DNA of 64,000 nucleotides from Azolla caroliniana (lineage: Eukaryota > Polypodiophyta): contig JBHGNT010000003.1 in NCBI GenBank assembly GCA_043228905.1, positions 13,082,001-13,146,000 on the forward strand, given 5' to 3'. The notes beneath the pieces were generated by a model, which saw only the letters and a program-made list of their open reading frames with translations, was not told the DNA's origin and ran no database searches. The translations under genes were made by a program, and so were the position numbers. Below, piece after piece: positions 53,618-64,000 of this stretch (its first letter is position 1; every line of letters starts with the position of its first letter).

Positions 53618-54087
53618 TGTTACGGGCATGACCATATAATATCCCGTGGTGAGAATTTACCGTAGTATTCTATACACGTGGATAAGTGTGAGGGTTAAAC
53701 GAGAGTGTAAAGAAGGGGAGGATTACTTTTAATCCTCGGGATTGAGACAACCCATTAGGTCAAGTGTGAACTTGCCTGGGGGCCTTGGGTATCGCTATAA
53801 ATAAGAGGCCTAGCTACCCTCATTTGATCATCTTTTGACTACATCGAGACTCTGCTCGTGTGGTGGGTCAACTCTTGTAGCGAGCGCTCCAGCACCAGGT
53901 ACGACTCGACGCCACGGCGGTGGTATGGGACGTCGATCGAGGCTCGAGTCCGTCTCGATCCCTTCGCTCAAGGGTGGTCGGGTGGATCGGCACCCTTCTT
54001 TCTCTTTCTCCTTTCTATCTTTCATTTCTTTATCCTTATCTTAAACTTACCTTTCAAGCATGCCAAAAGTGTTGCTAATCGGCAACA
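53618..54087 (+). repeat. Gypsy-D 5' LTR
   Basis: 470 bp, TGTTACGGGCATG...TCGGCAACA. TATA box TATAAATA at 53796-53803. Related to the solo LTR at 48422-48895. The right edge is set by the primer-site core TGGCAC at 54092. Confidence 0.85.
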
Positions 54088-54096
54088 TTTTTGGCA
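54061..54096 (+). promoter_or_regulatory. Hairpin across LTR end and primer site of Gypsy-D
   Basis: Arms TGCCAAAAGTGTTGC (54061-54075) and GCAACATTTTTGGCA (54082-54096), one mismatch (G-T wobble in RNA), six-base loop TAATCG. The second arm covers the last bases of the LTR and the start of the primer site. It could sequester the primer site or mark the U5 end; function is inferred. Confidence 0.75.
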
Positions 54097-54141
54097 CGCT
54101 TTGTGATCTGTGTCTTCTCACAGACGAGCAACAACGAATGG

Positions 54142-55978
54142 ATGTTTAGCCGCAGACACCCCAGAGAACCAACACGACAAGACCGGCCAATAACAAGGTC
54201 TGTCACACGCCAGGCAAAAGAACGCGCATGGCAAAAGCCTCGCCTCAACAACCTCAGTACTACCTATCGTGAGTACAAAGGTGATTCTTCGCTCTCTATA
54301 TACCTCGACGAGACGGGGGGACTACGCTCACCACAGCCACCTTGTGGTCTTTCCCGACCCGCCGTAGCCCCCACCATGGCCTTTGCCTACCCCCCCTTTA
54401 ACGGCAAAACCGACGCCGCAACTCATATTCGCATGTTCCTGAATGTCTGGAATGCGAACCACATGGCACAGAGCCTTTCGGAGGTGGTAGCACAACAGTT
54501 GAAAATGACGGAGTTCGGGTTAACATTGGATGGGCGAGCGGCGTTTTGGCATTCACAGATGGATTTACCAGCAATAACAACCTTCGATCAGCTGTAGTCC
54601 TCTTTCTTGCGGTTCTTCCATTGGAGGGTTCCACAACGCGAAATCCTCGGACAGTTTTACACGATTAAGCAACTGCCGACCGAGATGATAGCGGACTTCA
54701 GCTTACGTTTCCAAAATTTACGATGGAAACTGGAACAGAGCCCCGCGGAGGACGAGGCTCGGGAAACATTTCTGGCAGCTTTACGCTAGCCCGTCCAGGC
54801 AACGCTCAACAACAATAGCGTGAAAGGGGAAACGGCGGATATGGTAATTGAACGAGCATTACAACTCGAGTTGTATGATGAGGAGGAAAGGTTTTCTATG
54901 TCCTCCTTACGACAAGCATTACCTCAGGACGAGGAACGCCAGTTTCGTCATGGAATCCAGTGCACGATTTGCTTGAACTCGGCGCATTCCGCAGTGGAGT
55001 GCAATATGCGAATCCATTGCCCAATATGCCACTCGAAGACTCACACAGTCGACCAATGCGAATACAATATGTTGAATAGAGCCACTCCCGCAGTCCACAG
55101 CATGGACACACAACGTCAACCACACCGGACTGAACAAAGGAGGCAAGAAGACCGACCACGATATAGGGATCGCAACCCACGGGAGGACCGACACCACCGA
55201 AATCGCCGAAATCACAACGATTCCGAGGAGGATGAGCCAGAGGACGAGGATTATCGTGGACATCCGAGTTATGCCAAAGGGAGTCGGCGCTACGAGAATC
55301 ACCGGCCGACAAACAAACGGGGCAACTTCAATGGTTATCGTGGTAAGCCATGGCAATATCGAGATCACCGGCGTTACGATGAAAGCTCGAGGTATGAGCG
55401 GCACCAGGAACAACGACGGGACCAACAACAGCCAACGCGTACGTTCCGACAAACGAGGCCGGACCGCGAGGAGCAAGTAGGACCAAGGGAGCGGCACACA
55501 CCACCAGGAGCCGAGAAGGGTGAGTCAACCATCCATTATTTTATTTGTTAGCAACCTGGACATTATGCCACGCAATGCCCAACACGCAAGGGAAAGGGGC
55601 CCGTTGTCAATACGATTACGGCGGAAGTGCAACAAGTCACGACATGGTAGCAAACAAAAACAGTTGATTGGGCTGCGCAAGACGAGGTACGCCGACAAGC
55701 CCAAGCGTGGGTGGAAAAAGCAAACGCGACAAATACAGAACGCATGCGGAAGGAGTTTGCGAACACAATGGAGCAAGCAGAGGACGAAAGACCGGTCCTA
55801 GACCCCATTTGGCAGGCGTTAGCGGGCTGTGAGATAACGTTAACCATGGAGAAAATGTTGCAACTAGTCCCAAGCTTCCGCTAGACCATGGAAGAACGGG
55901 TGACAGGCATACCCGGGGTGAGTATCGCTACAAACCTTACAGACGTTAGCGATGGACCGCCGGTAGTGGATCAACACA
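54142..55978 (+). pseudogene. Gypsy-D Gag
   Basis: ATG 54142 (MFSRRHPREPTRQDRP). Capsid-like region MAFAYPPFNGKTDAATHIRM aligned with Gypsy-B, then RFFHWRVPQREILGQFYTIK and FSLRFQNLRWKLEQ. Two adjacent CCHC knuckles (CTICLNSAHSAVEC, CPICHSKTHTVDQC) are followed by a 150-residue linker rich in R, D, E, H and Y. The third knuckle follows, with its first C-x2-C interrupted (FIC*QPGHYATQCP). One frame runs the whole length with TAG at 54595, 54787, 55549, 55648 and 55882 and no TAA or TGA. The linker composition is unlike the Q/N/F-rich linker of Gypsy-B. Confidence 0.85.
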
Positions 55979-58900
55979 ACCCGGCTATTACATTAATATT
56001 ACACGGATAGGAAATTCCTGGATGTATAATCGACGGGAGTTAGGCGTCAATGTAATTAGCGCGAAAACTTGCGAGCAGTTAGGCATTTCAGAATGGGAGG
56101 CTTGCCCATTCTAGCTCCGAATGGCCGATACCCGCTCAGTACGACCATTGGGGTTAATTCGCAAAATAGGCATTATCGTGGGCAGACACCGATTCGACAT
56201 CTCGGCGGTCGTCCTCGTTTTGGACGCCCCAGGGGCATACCTAGGGCTTCTGGGTAGACCATGGCTTCGGGCAACAAATATCAAGCAGAGCTGGCAACAC
56301 GAGTGTATCAGTTTCCGACACGGACGCACCAAGGTTTGCGTACCTACGGAAGGAAGCACGCCATAACCCAAGGGTATAACACCATTATACGCGGAGGATA
56401 TAAATATGCTGGCTAGGGTGGAGGATGCAGAATTAGAGGCATACCTCGACGAGCACCCTCGGATTATTCCGTTGTTTGAAATAGAAGTCATCGCAACCAC
56501 GGCAGAATATGCCACAGCCACTGTTCTCCACGACGAGCCTTACGAACCAAACCCAGAGTCCATATTGGAACTTAGCAGAGCACGGGCGGCATTCGAAAGG
56601 GAAATGGAGATTTCACGAGGAGTCACCGCTTCCGCCCTCGAAGAAGTAAATGTGGGTACGAAATCGGAGCCCCATTTCCTCTCCATCAAAAAGGAATTAA
56701 GGCCGGACCAGAGAAACACGATGATCGCACTACTCACGGAATATAAGGATGTGTTCATTGGGGCTCACGAGGACATGAAGGGGTTAGATCCGAAGTTCTA
56801 TCAGCATAAGATCAATTTAGCAACCGACGCGAAACCCGTCCAGCAACGCCGCTACTGCATGAACCCGAACTACGCGACCCGCGTGAAAGAAGAAATTGAC
56901 AAGCTCCTGAAGGCGGGGTTCATACGACCAGTTAAACAAGTGACATGGTTAAGCCCGATAGTGGTCGTTCCAAAGAAAAACGACAAAATACGGGTATGCG
57001 TAGATTACCGAAAATTAAACGTCGTCACCATTACGGACGCATTTCCTTTACCCTTCACCGATAGCGTACTGGACGCCGTTGCAGGCCATGATATGTACAG
57101 TTTTTTAGATGGCTTTAGTGGCTATAACCAGGTACACATGAATCCCGAGGACCAAGAAAAGACGGCATTTGTCACGGACTGGGGAGTATATGTGGCAGTC
57201 TTCATGATGTTCGGGCTAAAGACGGCGCCACCAACATTTCAACGGACAATTACGGAGATCTTTGGGGAATACATTCCGCCGTTCATGCAAGTTTTTTTAG
57301 ACGACTTTGCGGTATACGGGAGAACAATAGACCATTTTACGCACTTACAACTGTGCCTGGAACGTTGCCGCACCGCACGCTTAAGCTTGAATTCTGCGAA
57401 ATGTGCTTTCGGCATGACCAGCGGGACTCTCCTGGGCCATATAGTCAGCAACGAAGGAATAGCGGTTGACCCGAACAAAATCTCCGCGATTACGCAAGAC
57501 AAAACTCCGACAAACGCCAAATCGCTCAGCTGGTTTTTAGGACAAATATGGTGGCATAGTCGGATGATACGTTATTTGGCGGACTTCGCCACGCTGTTAC
57601 ACGCTGCCGTACATCGGACTACTTTCCAATGGACTGCAATGGAGGATAAGGCCTATGAGGCACTTAAGATAATGCTCACACAGGCTCCCGTCGTACAACC
57701 ACCAGTTTGGGCGAAGCCATTCCACGTGTTCATCGACACCTCGGACATAGTAATAGGAAGTGCACTAATGCAGCTCACCGAACAAAAATGGTACTGGCCA
57801 GTTTACTACGCTAGTCGCAAATTATCAACAATAGAGCGTAACTACTCCACAACGGAGTAGGAGGCGCTAGGGATGATCACATCAATAAATTCCGGCACTA
57901 TTTATTAGCAAGGAAATGCACGTTCCACGTGGATCATTCGGCGCTACTGTTATTGGTGGAGAAACAAGCCCTGACAGGGAAATTGGCGCGGTGGATGCTG
58001 CTCCTCCAGGAATTCGATTTCGTAATCCAATATCGACTAGGGACGCAACACGCAATGGCGGATTTTTGAGCAGATTCGAGAATGGAGAAATAGTATAGAA
58101 AGATGACGACGATTTCCCAGACGCCGATATCCTGCGGGTAGAGACACTAGTAGAAAGAACGGAATCGACCTTTCTGGACTGGTGGCTTATGGCAATGATG
58201 TACTTTTTGACTACAGAACTACCTCCACCACAATTACGCACGGACGAGAAGAAACGACTAGTCGTCCGAAGCCGTCACTTCTGCCTCGTCGAAGGTGTTT
58301 TATATCACAAAGGAAGTGACGACATTTGGCGACGTGGGGTACGTCAGGATGAGAAGGAAGTAGTTTTACGGGAGGCACACTGCGGCACGGCAGGCGGCCA
58401 TTACGCGGGCGACGTTACAGCCCGGAAAGTATGGCAGGCGGGCTTATCGTGGCCAACAACATAGAAGGACGCATCCGAGTATTGTAGAAAGTGTGATTTG
58501 TGTCAACAGATGGGACAACCCGCGGAGGGCGCAAGGATGCCACACCAGCCCGTATTACCGCTAGATCCCTTCCAAATGTGGGGATTGGATTTTGTGGGGC
58601 CCTTCACACTGGCGGCACCCCGTACGGGCAATAAATACATATTGGTAGCCATGGATTATTGCACCAAATGGGTAGAAGCAAAGGCACTACGTGAAAATAC
58701 GGCTGCCGTCACAGCTAGATTCCTTTACGAGCACATTTGGTGAAGGTTCGGCTGTCCGATTGAGCTTATCAGTGACCAAGGGAGCCACTTTCTCAATACG
58801 GTTGTTCGAGAACTAACACATCATTACACCGTACTCCATAAGAAGCGTACACCATATTATCCGCAGGCGAATGGATTAGAAGAATCCACCAACAAGACGT

Positions 58901-60189
58901 TGCAGACCATTTTGAAGAAAATCATGAATGAAAATAGAACGGATTGGGATACCAAACTACAAAGTGCATTATGGGCGTACAGAACCAGCTACAAAACAAG
59001 CATATAGTCAACATCGTTTCGACTAGCGTTTGGGCTAGCGGCTGTGATTCCGGTCGAATTTCAGGTACCTAGTTTGCGAATTTAGGTACGGAACCGACTA
59101 TCAGAAGCCAAGTCGGAGGAGGTACAACTCCACCAACTCCTCGAACTAGGGGAAAAACGTGTCCACAACATGGCTGTGTTGGAGCAGGAACAACGACGGC
59201 GTAAAGCGTTTGTGGATCGACATCAGAACGGAAGGGAAAAGGAGTTCGCCGTGGGTCGAGCGGTGCTGGTTTTCCAAACTCGTGACGAGAACCCAACGCT
59301 CCTTATGCACAACGCTCGGCCAGAACCGAGATTCTCTTCATACACAGAAAACAGGAAACGAAAAGACGCGACACAAAGAGGAGAAGAGTACACAGGATGT
59401 TTACGTGGAAACCCAAACTAGGGAAAAAACCACGGCAGCCCACAGGCTGCAAACTATCACTATGCTAGAATGTACAACAGTGAGTTCACGGACGCAACAA
59501 CCTCATGCTCACGATCTTCGCCACAGGCGGCGGTTACAACAGAGGCTACGACCTCTTCCTTTCTCTCTCTCTCTGTACACAGTTATGCGCTCTCTCTTTT
59601 CTTGCACCAACAAGAAATGACAACAATAGTAACTATAAGTTTGCCCTAACTCATATTTATACTAATATGACTTTTCGGCTATTTACAAATATAGCCATGA
59701 TGGACTCTCATAAACATATTTACTAATATGTCTCTTCATCCGGTTAGCACTCCTCACCGGGTCTACATCATCCGGCTCTCCGTAGCCGGGTACTCCTCAT
59801 CCGGTCCTCACCGGGTCTACATCATCCAGCTCTCCGTAGTCGGGTACTCCTCATCCGGTTCTCACCGGGTCTGCACTATCCGGCTCTCCGTAGCCGGGTA
59901 CTCCTCATCCGGTTCCGGCCGAGGCCTATCGGTCTCGGCCGAGTTTTTTCATCAGCACTGTTCTTCTCCCTTCCCATCCGGAGGGACCTGTCTCCCAACA
60001 ACTCACATGGGCCATATGCCGGGGAAGTTACAATTCCGCTGGACCGGCCCATACTGGATAATTGGAGTGGAACAAGGCACGTTCCAACTAGGTACACTGG
60101 CCGGGGAAGTAGTCCGGCAAAAGGTGAATGGGTTTTGGCTCAAACCTTACCTCGGCCCTACACCACCTAACCCAATCACCGCCGAATAG
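55979..60189 (+). pseudogene. Gypsy-D protease, RT, RNase H and integrase
   Basis: Protease has GCIIDGS, a TAG and one-base loss at 56041, then GVNVISAKTC. A TAA at 56364 precedes the open RT segment 56406-57857: RPVKQVTWLSPIVVVPKKND, VDYRKLNVVTITDAFPLPF and catalytic FLDD in VFLDDFAVYG. RNase H continues with two small indels (near 57890 and 58070). Integrase: HCGTAGGHYAGD, CRKCDLCQQMGQ, WGLDFVGPF, LISDQGSHF and PYYPQANGLEEST. The solo LTR interrupts it at FQT|MGHMPGKL. The end reads WTGPYWIIGVEQGTFQLGTL to a TAG at 60187. In-frame TAG at 56008, 56041, 56112, 57858, 58096, 58462, 59005 and 59083; TGA at 58741. Confidence 0.88.
59283..60000 (-). mobile_element. Solo LTR of a Copia-D-related family in Gypsy-D integrase
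   Basis: 718 bp. On minus starts TGTTGGGAGACAGGTCCCTC and ends with CA. The start resembles the Copia-D LTR (TGTTGGGATTTCGGTCCCTC). Flanks ACTCG (59278-59282) and ACTCA (60001-60005) are a duplication with one mismatch. Contains a tandem CCGGGTCTACATCATCCGGC-type repeat (about 59755-59910). Removing it restores FQT-MGHMPGKL. Confidence 0.9.
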
Positions 60190-60259
60190 GATAGAGCCGA
60201 AGAACCCGAAGCGTAAATGGACGGCCCCACTTGTACCATAATGTAAAAATAGGTTGTAG

Positions 60260-60310
60260 ATAACCGTTATGAAAAAAAAGAAAAAGAAAGAAAAAAAAGA
60301 GAGGAGAAGA
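60260..60310 (+). repeat. A-rich purine tract after Gypsy-D pol
   Basis: ATGAAAAAAAAGAAAAAGAA and following; purines only from 60270 to about 60310. Same position as the A27 run in Gypsy-B. Confidence 0.8.
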
Positions 60311-60374
60311 TAGCGACTATTAAAACGACTAAAGGCATGCACAAACTCCTAGTTCAAGAACACGCGGCACCACG

Positions 60375-60965
60375 ATGGCTCACTGCCCCATGAACCCTAA
60401 GCCACAAAAAGAAGGAAATAGAAGATTTTCTGCACAAAACAGAAACTCATCTTCTAGCTATCAACGCTCCCATCGCGCCTCCCCCTCACCTTCTCCTCCA
60501 TACTATGACAGAGCTTCAGCCCACCGCAACCACCAGTCTCCTTCCCACGAACCTCCTCTGGCGATGCTGATCTTCATCTCTATTGCCTTACGCCGATGGC
60601 TCGTGGAGAAACGCTTGGATGGGTACATCCGGGTCGCAGAAGCACCCCCACACACAGATGCCATGCACATTGCCATGAAGCTTAACATCGACACGGTCAC
60701 CAACTCCTCCATCCGGAAGACGTTGGACCTGTCATCGCTAGGTGACAGGCATTTCGAAATCCCTCCTGTAGAGGCACTGCAGCGATATTTCGGGCCATAT
60801 TCCTCCTCCACCAAGGCCTATAGAACAAAGCAGATTCCGGATCCCTTCTTCCGTGAAGTTGCCAAGTTCCTGCTAGAAGTCGGCTGCGTACATGTCAACG
60901 CATATGGGATGCCCAAGTAGAAGGCGGGCATCATTATCGATACCTTTGAAGGGCGTTGTCGTGAA
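60375..60965 (+). pseudogene. Gypsy-D accessory ORF, homologue of Gypsy-B ORF 1
   Basis: Starts MAHCPMNPKPQKEGN. It is a S/P/H-rich N-terminus, then LRRWLVEKRLDGYIRVAEAP, VEALQRYFGPYSSSTKAYRT and FFREVAKFLLEVGCVHVNAY. TAG at 60918 interrupts MPK*KAGIII, where Gypsy-B reads MPKKRAGFII. Homology ends near 60965, where the element is truncated. About 120 aligned residues at roughly 40% identity by eye. No recognised domain, signal peptide or membrane segment. The coiled-coil ORF of Gypsy-B has no counterpart here because of the truncation. Confidence 0.75.
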
Positions 60966-61690
60966 GTTGACACTTCATGATGTGAAAACAATGTCAAAAA
61001 TCTATAGAAGTACATTTCCATTTGGAGCTTATGACAAGGAGCATGAAGGAATTTTCGGTTCGTGAATCGGAGTTCAGAAGCCCAAGTTACAAGCTTTGGA
61101 AGGATTAATGTTACTTGGGACAAAAATGTAATTATGTCAAAAGGGGGAGTCAAAATTAAATAAGGGCTATTTCTATAATTTCTTAAATATAGAACTATAA
61201 AATTGAATTGTAGCATCAACAAATAAAGAAAAAATAAAAAATAAAATTGAATTGAATCCTCTTCAAATAACTTATTTTGGTAATCAAATATTGTAATATA
61301 AATTTAGTATATATAAAGTGAAAGAGAAAGACAAATAAATAGAAACTAGAGAGATTGAAGTGGTCTATCTCAAACGCTTCTTCTTAAATAGAGTTTGTGA
61401 GTTCAAGTCTTGCCAAGTAACTTTTGGCAAATAAATAGAGTTTGTGAGTTCAAGTCTTGCCAAGTAACTTTTGGCAAATAAATATTGTAAGTGGTTGTTT
61501 TACAAGTAAAATTCTTTTTGCGACAACGTCGCATTTACCTTGCCTTATTGGCTTCTTGTCATCGCACTGTTTGCGATTACGATGTCGTGAAGAATTTCGG
61601 CCAGAGGCGGAAACCGGGAAACATCGGCTACATCGGCGGGGTGCAACGTGTGTATGCACCCATGTACATTGAGTGTGAATAACGAGGGCG
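60966..61690. other. AT-rich DNA without gene
   Basis: Between truncated Gypsy-D and the Gypsy-E LTR. AT-rich, no recognised coding sequence. Holds a 47-bp tandem duplication (61386-61479). Confidence 0.6.
61386..61479 (+). repeat. 47-bp tandem duplication
   Basis: Two identical adjacent copies of a 47-bp unit beginning AAATAGAGTTTGTGAGTTCA (61386 and 61433), followed by the first few bases of a third. Confidence 0.92.
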
Positions 61691-62191
61691 CCTTTGTGGC
61701 GCCTAAGAGTAGTCAAGTCGGGACAGACGATCCCATGTAAGTCGAGATTTATCCCACATTGTAACGCATCCCTCTCCTTGTTCTATAAAAGGAAGGGAAC
61801 GCCCTTTGTAAAAGGGTTGCCCATTTTGCATTAGAGGGTATACCGTTAGGTTTGGAGTTAGTTTCTTCTTCTTCTTCTTCTTCTCCTTCGTGTTCGCTTA
61901 GGGTTTGCTTCAGCTCCTCTCCTGCGCAAGACCCCGCTCGGCGCGACGAGCCCGTGAGCTCCCCGACGGCGGCTTGGCAACTTACGACTACTGTAACCTG
62001 CCTTGGAACGGCTCGAAGCCGGGAATGTATTCTTCTTTAGATATATATATACAGTTGCGTCTGTCTGTGTATATCCGTGTCTCTGTTGGTTTCGAGTGCT
62101 TCCCCTTTCCTGCGTTTTCTGTACATAAGGGCGTGAGTCGGGTCGGGTTGTGTGTGCGCGTGTGTGTGCGTGTGTGTGCGTGAGTCGGTGT

Positions 62192-62247
<56 letters not shown>

Positions 62248-62377
62248 TCGTTTGCTTCCGAGGTGTTTCTGGGATGCCCCAGAAACAGTGAAGCACGACT
62301 TCCTACGCTCCATCACTCCCTAGTCCAAGACCCCCGTTGTCCCGCCTTTCTCCACGCACGCGCGTAGTAACGCGACA
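61690..62377 (+). repeat. Gypsy-E 5' LTR (left edge approximate)
   Basis: Right edge set by homology to the Gypsy-A LTR end (CGCGTAGTAACGCGACA, then TATTTGGTGAACCC). TATA box TATAAAA at 61784-61790. Contains GT-rich (62144-62185) and CT-repeat (62195-62245) tracts. The left edge is uncertain because the second LTR is off-window. Confidence 0.7.
62195..62245 (+). repeat. CT microsatellite in Gypsy-E LTR
   Basis: Uninterrupted TC run of about 50 bp, preceded by TGTGTGCG repeats. Confidence 0.95.
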
Positions 62378-62381
62378 TATT

Positions 62382-62397
62382 TGGTGAACCCGACGTG
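62382..62397 (+). other. Gypsy-E primer binding site
   Basis: TGGTGAACCCGACGTG, same family as the Gypsy-A site (one base different). Confidence 0.75.
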
Positions 62398-62414
62398 AAA
62401 GGCGGCAAGGGAAT

Positions 62415-63854
62415 ATGGAGTCAGAAGACGACGATCTTGCAGAGATGGTGGCCGAAGTGGTGTTGGAGTCGGCACGAGTGGTGATGAGGCGAGAAGCAGC
62501 GCAACAAGCGGTTGAGCGAGTGGTCGAAAGAGTCGGTCGTTTGAACGGGGACAAAGTCCCACCTTACTTGGAAGCCTACAACACGGAAATGGAGGAGCGT
62601 GGCGTAGACGAGGCGTTGAGGCTGGAGTTCTTCTGTCGGGTTGTGGCTGTCCAGATGCATGCGGAAATAAAGGAGCTCCGTGAGGCTCATAGTTCGTGGG
62701 AGGCCTTCGAAGAGGCACTCCTGAAGGCATACGGAGGACGGCGGAAGAGGCGGGGGCGACACGACTTCGACCAGTGGGTAGCATCGGCAAAGACCCACCG
62801 GGGCGCGACGAAGGCGTTCTGGGAGTTCGAGCGACGGCTTGCTCGGCTCCCAGAGCGGGAACAAGGTTTGGTGGGGGCGGACAAGGTCCTATTGTTCGTC
62901 CGGTCGATCGACCGAACGGAACGGGAGGCCATCGGGATTGAGCTCGAAGACGATGATGGAGCGAATGGGCTTACGGAGGACTGGTCGAAGGTTGGAAGGG
63001 TGTGCCAACGGCTAGATGATGAGCGAGCCGAGAAGGCTAAGAGGAAGGGACGCGACGGTGTGCCATCACAGCGGGAAGAGGCCGAACGGCGAAGAGAGTC
63101 GGCAAGGTTTGGCGTTGGGGCCAGGATTGCGGAGGCGTACGCAGCTCTCAAAGCGATGCTCGAGGAAGAGGGAAGATCGAGGCCGGAAACCGAGACCGAG
63201 GAGATGGACTTGCCCCACGCGACGGCGGAAGATCGGTACGATGGTACCACGGGAGAGGGTGCGGAACAAAACGCCCTCTCGACTTGCAGAGATAGGACGG
63301 CCAAGGACAAGGCCGAGATACAGATCGCGGAACCGGATCATTGGGACCAGTGGTTTCGGGCGTGTCAGCCCGAGATCTTGGCCATTGGAGAAGCAAGCCC
63401 AGACGGGGCTTGCGCGATCGGTCAGAAGACGACCGCCGACCACGAAGAGTCGGTGGCTACGGACAAGGGCGTAAAACGGACGGGCGATTCTTTGTGTCTT
63501 CCCACACTTGCTCCCGAGACGATGGCGGTCGGGCCGGAGTGCCCACGTGAGTCCCAAGCGGAGGAAGGCGGCGGCAAAAGGGCAAGAATCACTGGCGAGA
63601 CGATACGGGGAAGGAACGGACGAAAGCCCACGAACCCGATTCCGGAGAACTCGGCATTCGGGCCCGTATGCCCATGTAAGACCGAGGAGATGGATGGCGG
63701 TACCGACGAGTCCTGGCACGATGCCAACGAAGACGGATGGGAAACGGCCTGCGAGAAGGCCGAGGACGGACACGGCACGAGGAGATCGGCATTCCGATAC
63801 GGGTGGAGCGTGATCCGGTCGTGGATTGTTCGATCAGGGCCGGACTCCGCATAA
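62415..63854 (+). CDS. Gypsy-E Gag
   Basis: 479 codons from ATG 62415 (MESEDDDLAEMVAEVV), 18 bp after the primer site. Homologous over its N-terminal half to Gypsy-A Gag: PYLEAYNTEMEERGVDEALR, SSWEAFEEALLKAYGGRRKR, KAFWEFERRLARLPEREQGL and DKVLLFVRSIDRTEREAIGI. The C-terminal half is hydrophilic and diverged, and I see no CCHC knuckle before the TAA at 63852. A further segment with a Trp/Arg pattern (63901-64000) suggests the polyprotein continues, possibly in another frame. No internal stop, so this may be a fairly intact element; pol lies beyond the window. Confidence 0.85.
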   Translation: MESEDDDLAEMVAEVVLESARVVMRREAAQQAVERVVERVGRLNGDKVPPYLEAYNTEMEERGVDEALRLEFFCRVVAVQMHAEIKELREAHSSWEAFEEALLKAYGGRRKRRGRHDFDQWVASAKTHRGATKAFWEFERRLARLPEREQGLVGADKVLLFVRSIDRTEREAIGIELEDDDGANGLTEDWSKVGRVCQRLDDERAEKAKRKGRDGVPSQREEAERRRESARFGVGARIAEAYAALKAMLEEEGRSRPETETEEMDLPHATAEDRYDGTTGEGAEQNALSTCRDRTAKDKAEIQIAEPDHWDQWFRACQPEILAIGEASPDGACAIGQKTTADHEESVATDKGVKRTGDSLCLPTLAPETMAVGPECPRESQAEEGGGKRARITGETIRGRNGRKPTNPIPENSAFGPVCPCKTEEMDGGTDESWHDANEDGWETACEKAEDGHGTRRSAFRYGWSVIRSWIVRSGPDSA

Positions 63855-64000
63855 AGGTGCTGATACAGGAGAGGGTGCGGGATGAGCCGCCCTCTTTTAC
63901 ATGTGGAGAAAGACCGACCGGGCGAAGGTCGAGAGTTGGAAAGAGAATGAAAGCCGGTCCTATGGGATTCCTTACACCGATCCGACTGCAGGCCCGAGTG

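Larger units (their letters stand above)
53618..60965 (+). mobile_element. Gypsy-D: relative of Gypsy-B, 3' LTR missing, amber-rich
   Basis: Plus strand: 5' LTR 53618-54087, primer site, gag, protease, RT-RNase H, integrase (split by a solo LTR), an A-rich tract and an accessory ORF homologous to that of Gypsy-B. Sequence similarity is lost at about 60965 and no 3' LTR follows, so the 3' end is deleted. The protein frame can be followed with only about three one- or two-base indels but contains 14 TAG codons (see findings). Confidence 0.92.

Noticed and set aside
63066-63773. 235-codon minus-strand open frame
   Set aside because: Antisense shadow of the GC-rich Gypsy-E gag.

Overview
This window looks like a retrotransposon-dense intergenic region of a large plant nuclear genome, most likely a seed plant. 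The evidence is Ty1/copia elements with initiator-Met tRNA primer sites, Ty3/gypsy elements, a LINE, a plant-type hAT transposon and a broken copy of a plant CYPRO4/VID27-like gene. I see no intact host gene, no tRNA or rRNA gene and no CRISPR array. Element names below are mine. Left block, 1-25.3 kb: the oldest layer is Copia-A (minus strand). Three elements have landed in it: a hAT transposon (1-3132), Gypsy-A (minus, 3664-19468) and Gypsy-C (minus, 20124-24291). Gypsy-B (plus, 7775-17149, GCCAT target duplication) sits inside Gypsy-A. LTR divergence agrees with this order: 3 differences in 457 bp for Gypsy-B against about 29 in 647 bp for Gypsy-A.

Middle block, 25.3-41.6 kb: a decayed LINE (plus) is split by a non-autonomous LTR element (NA-1, 26192-28628) and by a complete Copia-B (minus, 31717-37204). 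Copia-B has one open gag-pol frame of 1338 codons, near-identical LTRs and a perfect TCCTG duplication, and is the best candidate for a recently active element. A second non-autonomous element (NA-2, from 37302) shares its leader with NA-1 but has different LTRs. A rearranged CYPRO4-like pseudogene (40597-41452) follows.

Right block, 41.6-64 kb: Copia-C (minus, 41581-53189, AAATC duplication) carries a near-complete Copia-D (plus, 42933-48317, GGCTG duplication) and a solo LTR (48422-48895, TCGGT duplication). Next comes Gypsy-D (plus, 53618 to about 60965), a relative of Gypsy-B that is broken by another solo LTR (59283-60000). The window ends in the LTR and gag of Gypsy-E, a relative of Gypsy-A.

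The most unusual signals are these. (1) The Gypsy-D reading frame is almost free of indels but holds 14 in-frame TAG codons against one TAA and one TGA. (2) Gypsy-B and Gypsy-D share an undescribed sense-strand protein downstream of pol; in Gypsy-B a coiled-coil ORF overlaps and follows it. (3) Both carry an A-rich tract between pol and that ORF. (4) A 15-bp hairpin spans the LTR/primer-site junction of Gypsy-D. (5) Gypsy-A has a primer site and gag start duplicated outside its 3' LTR, and its pol resembles a lineage I associate with basidiomycete fungi.
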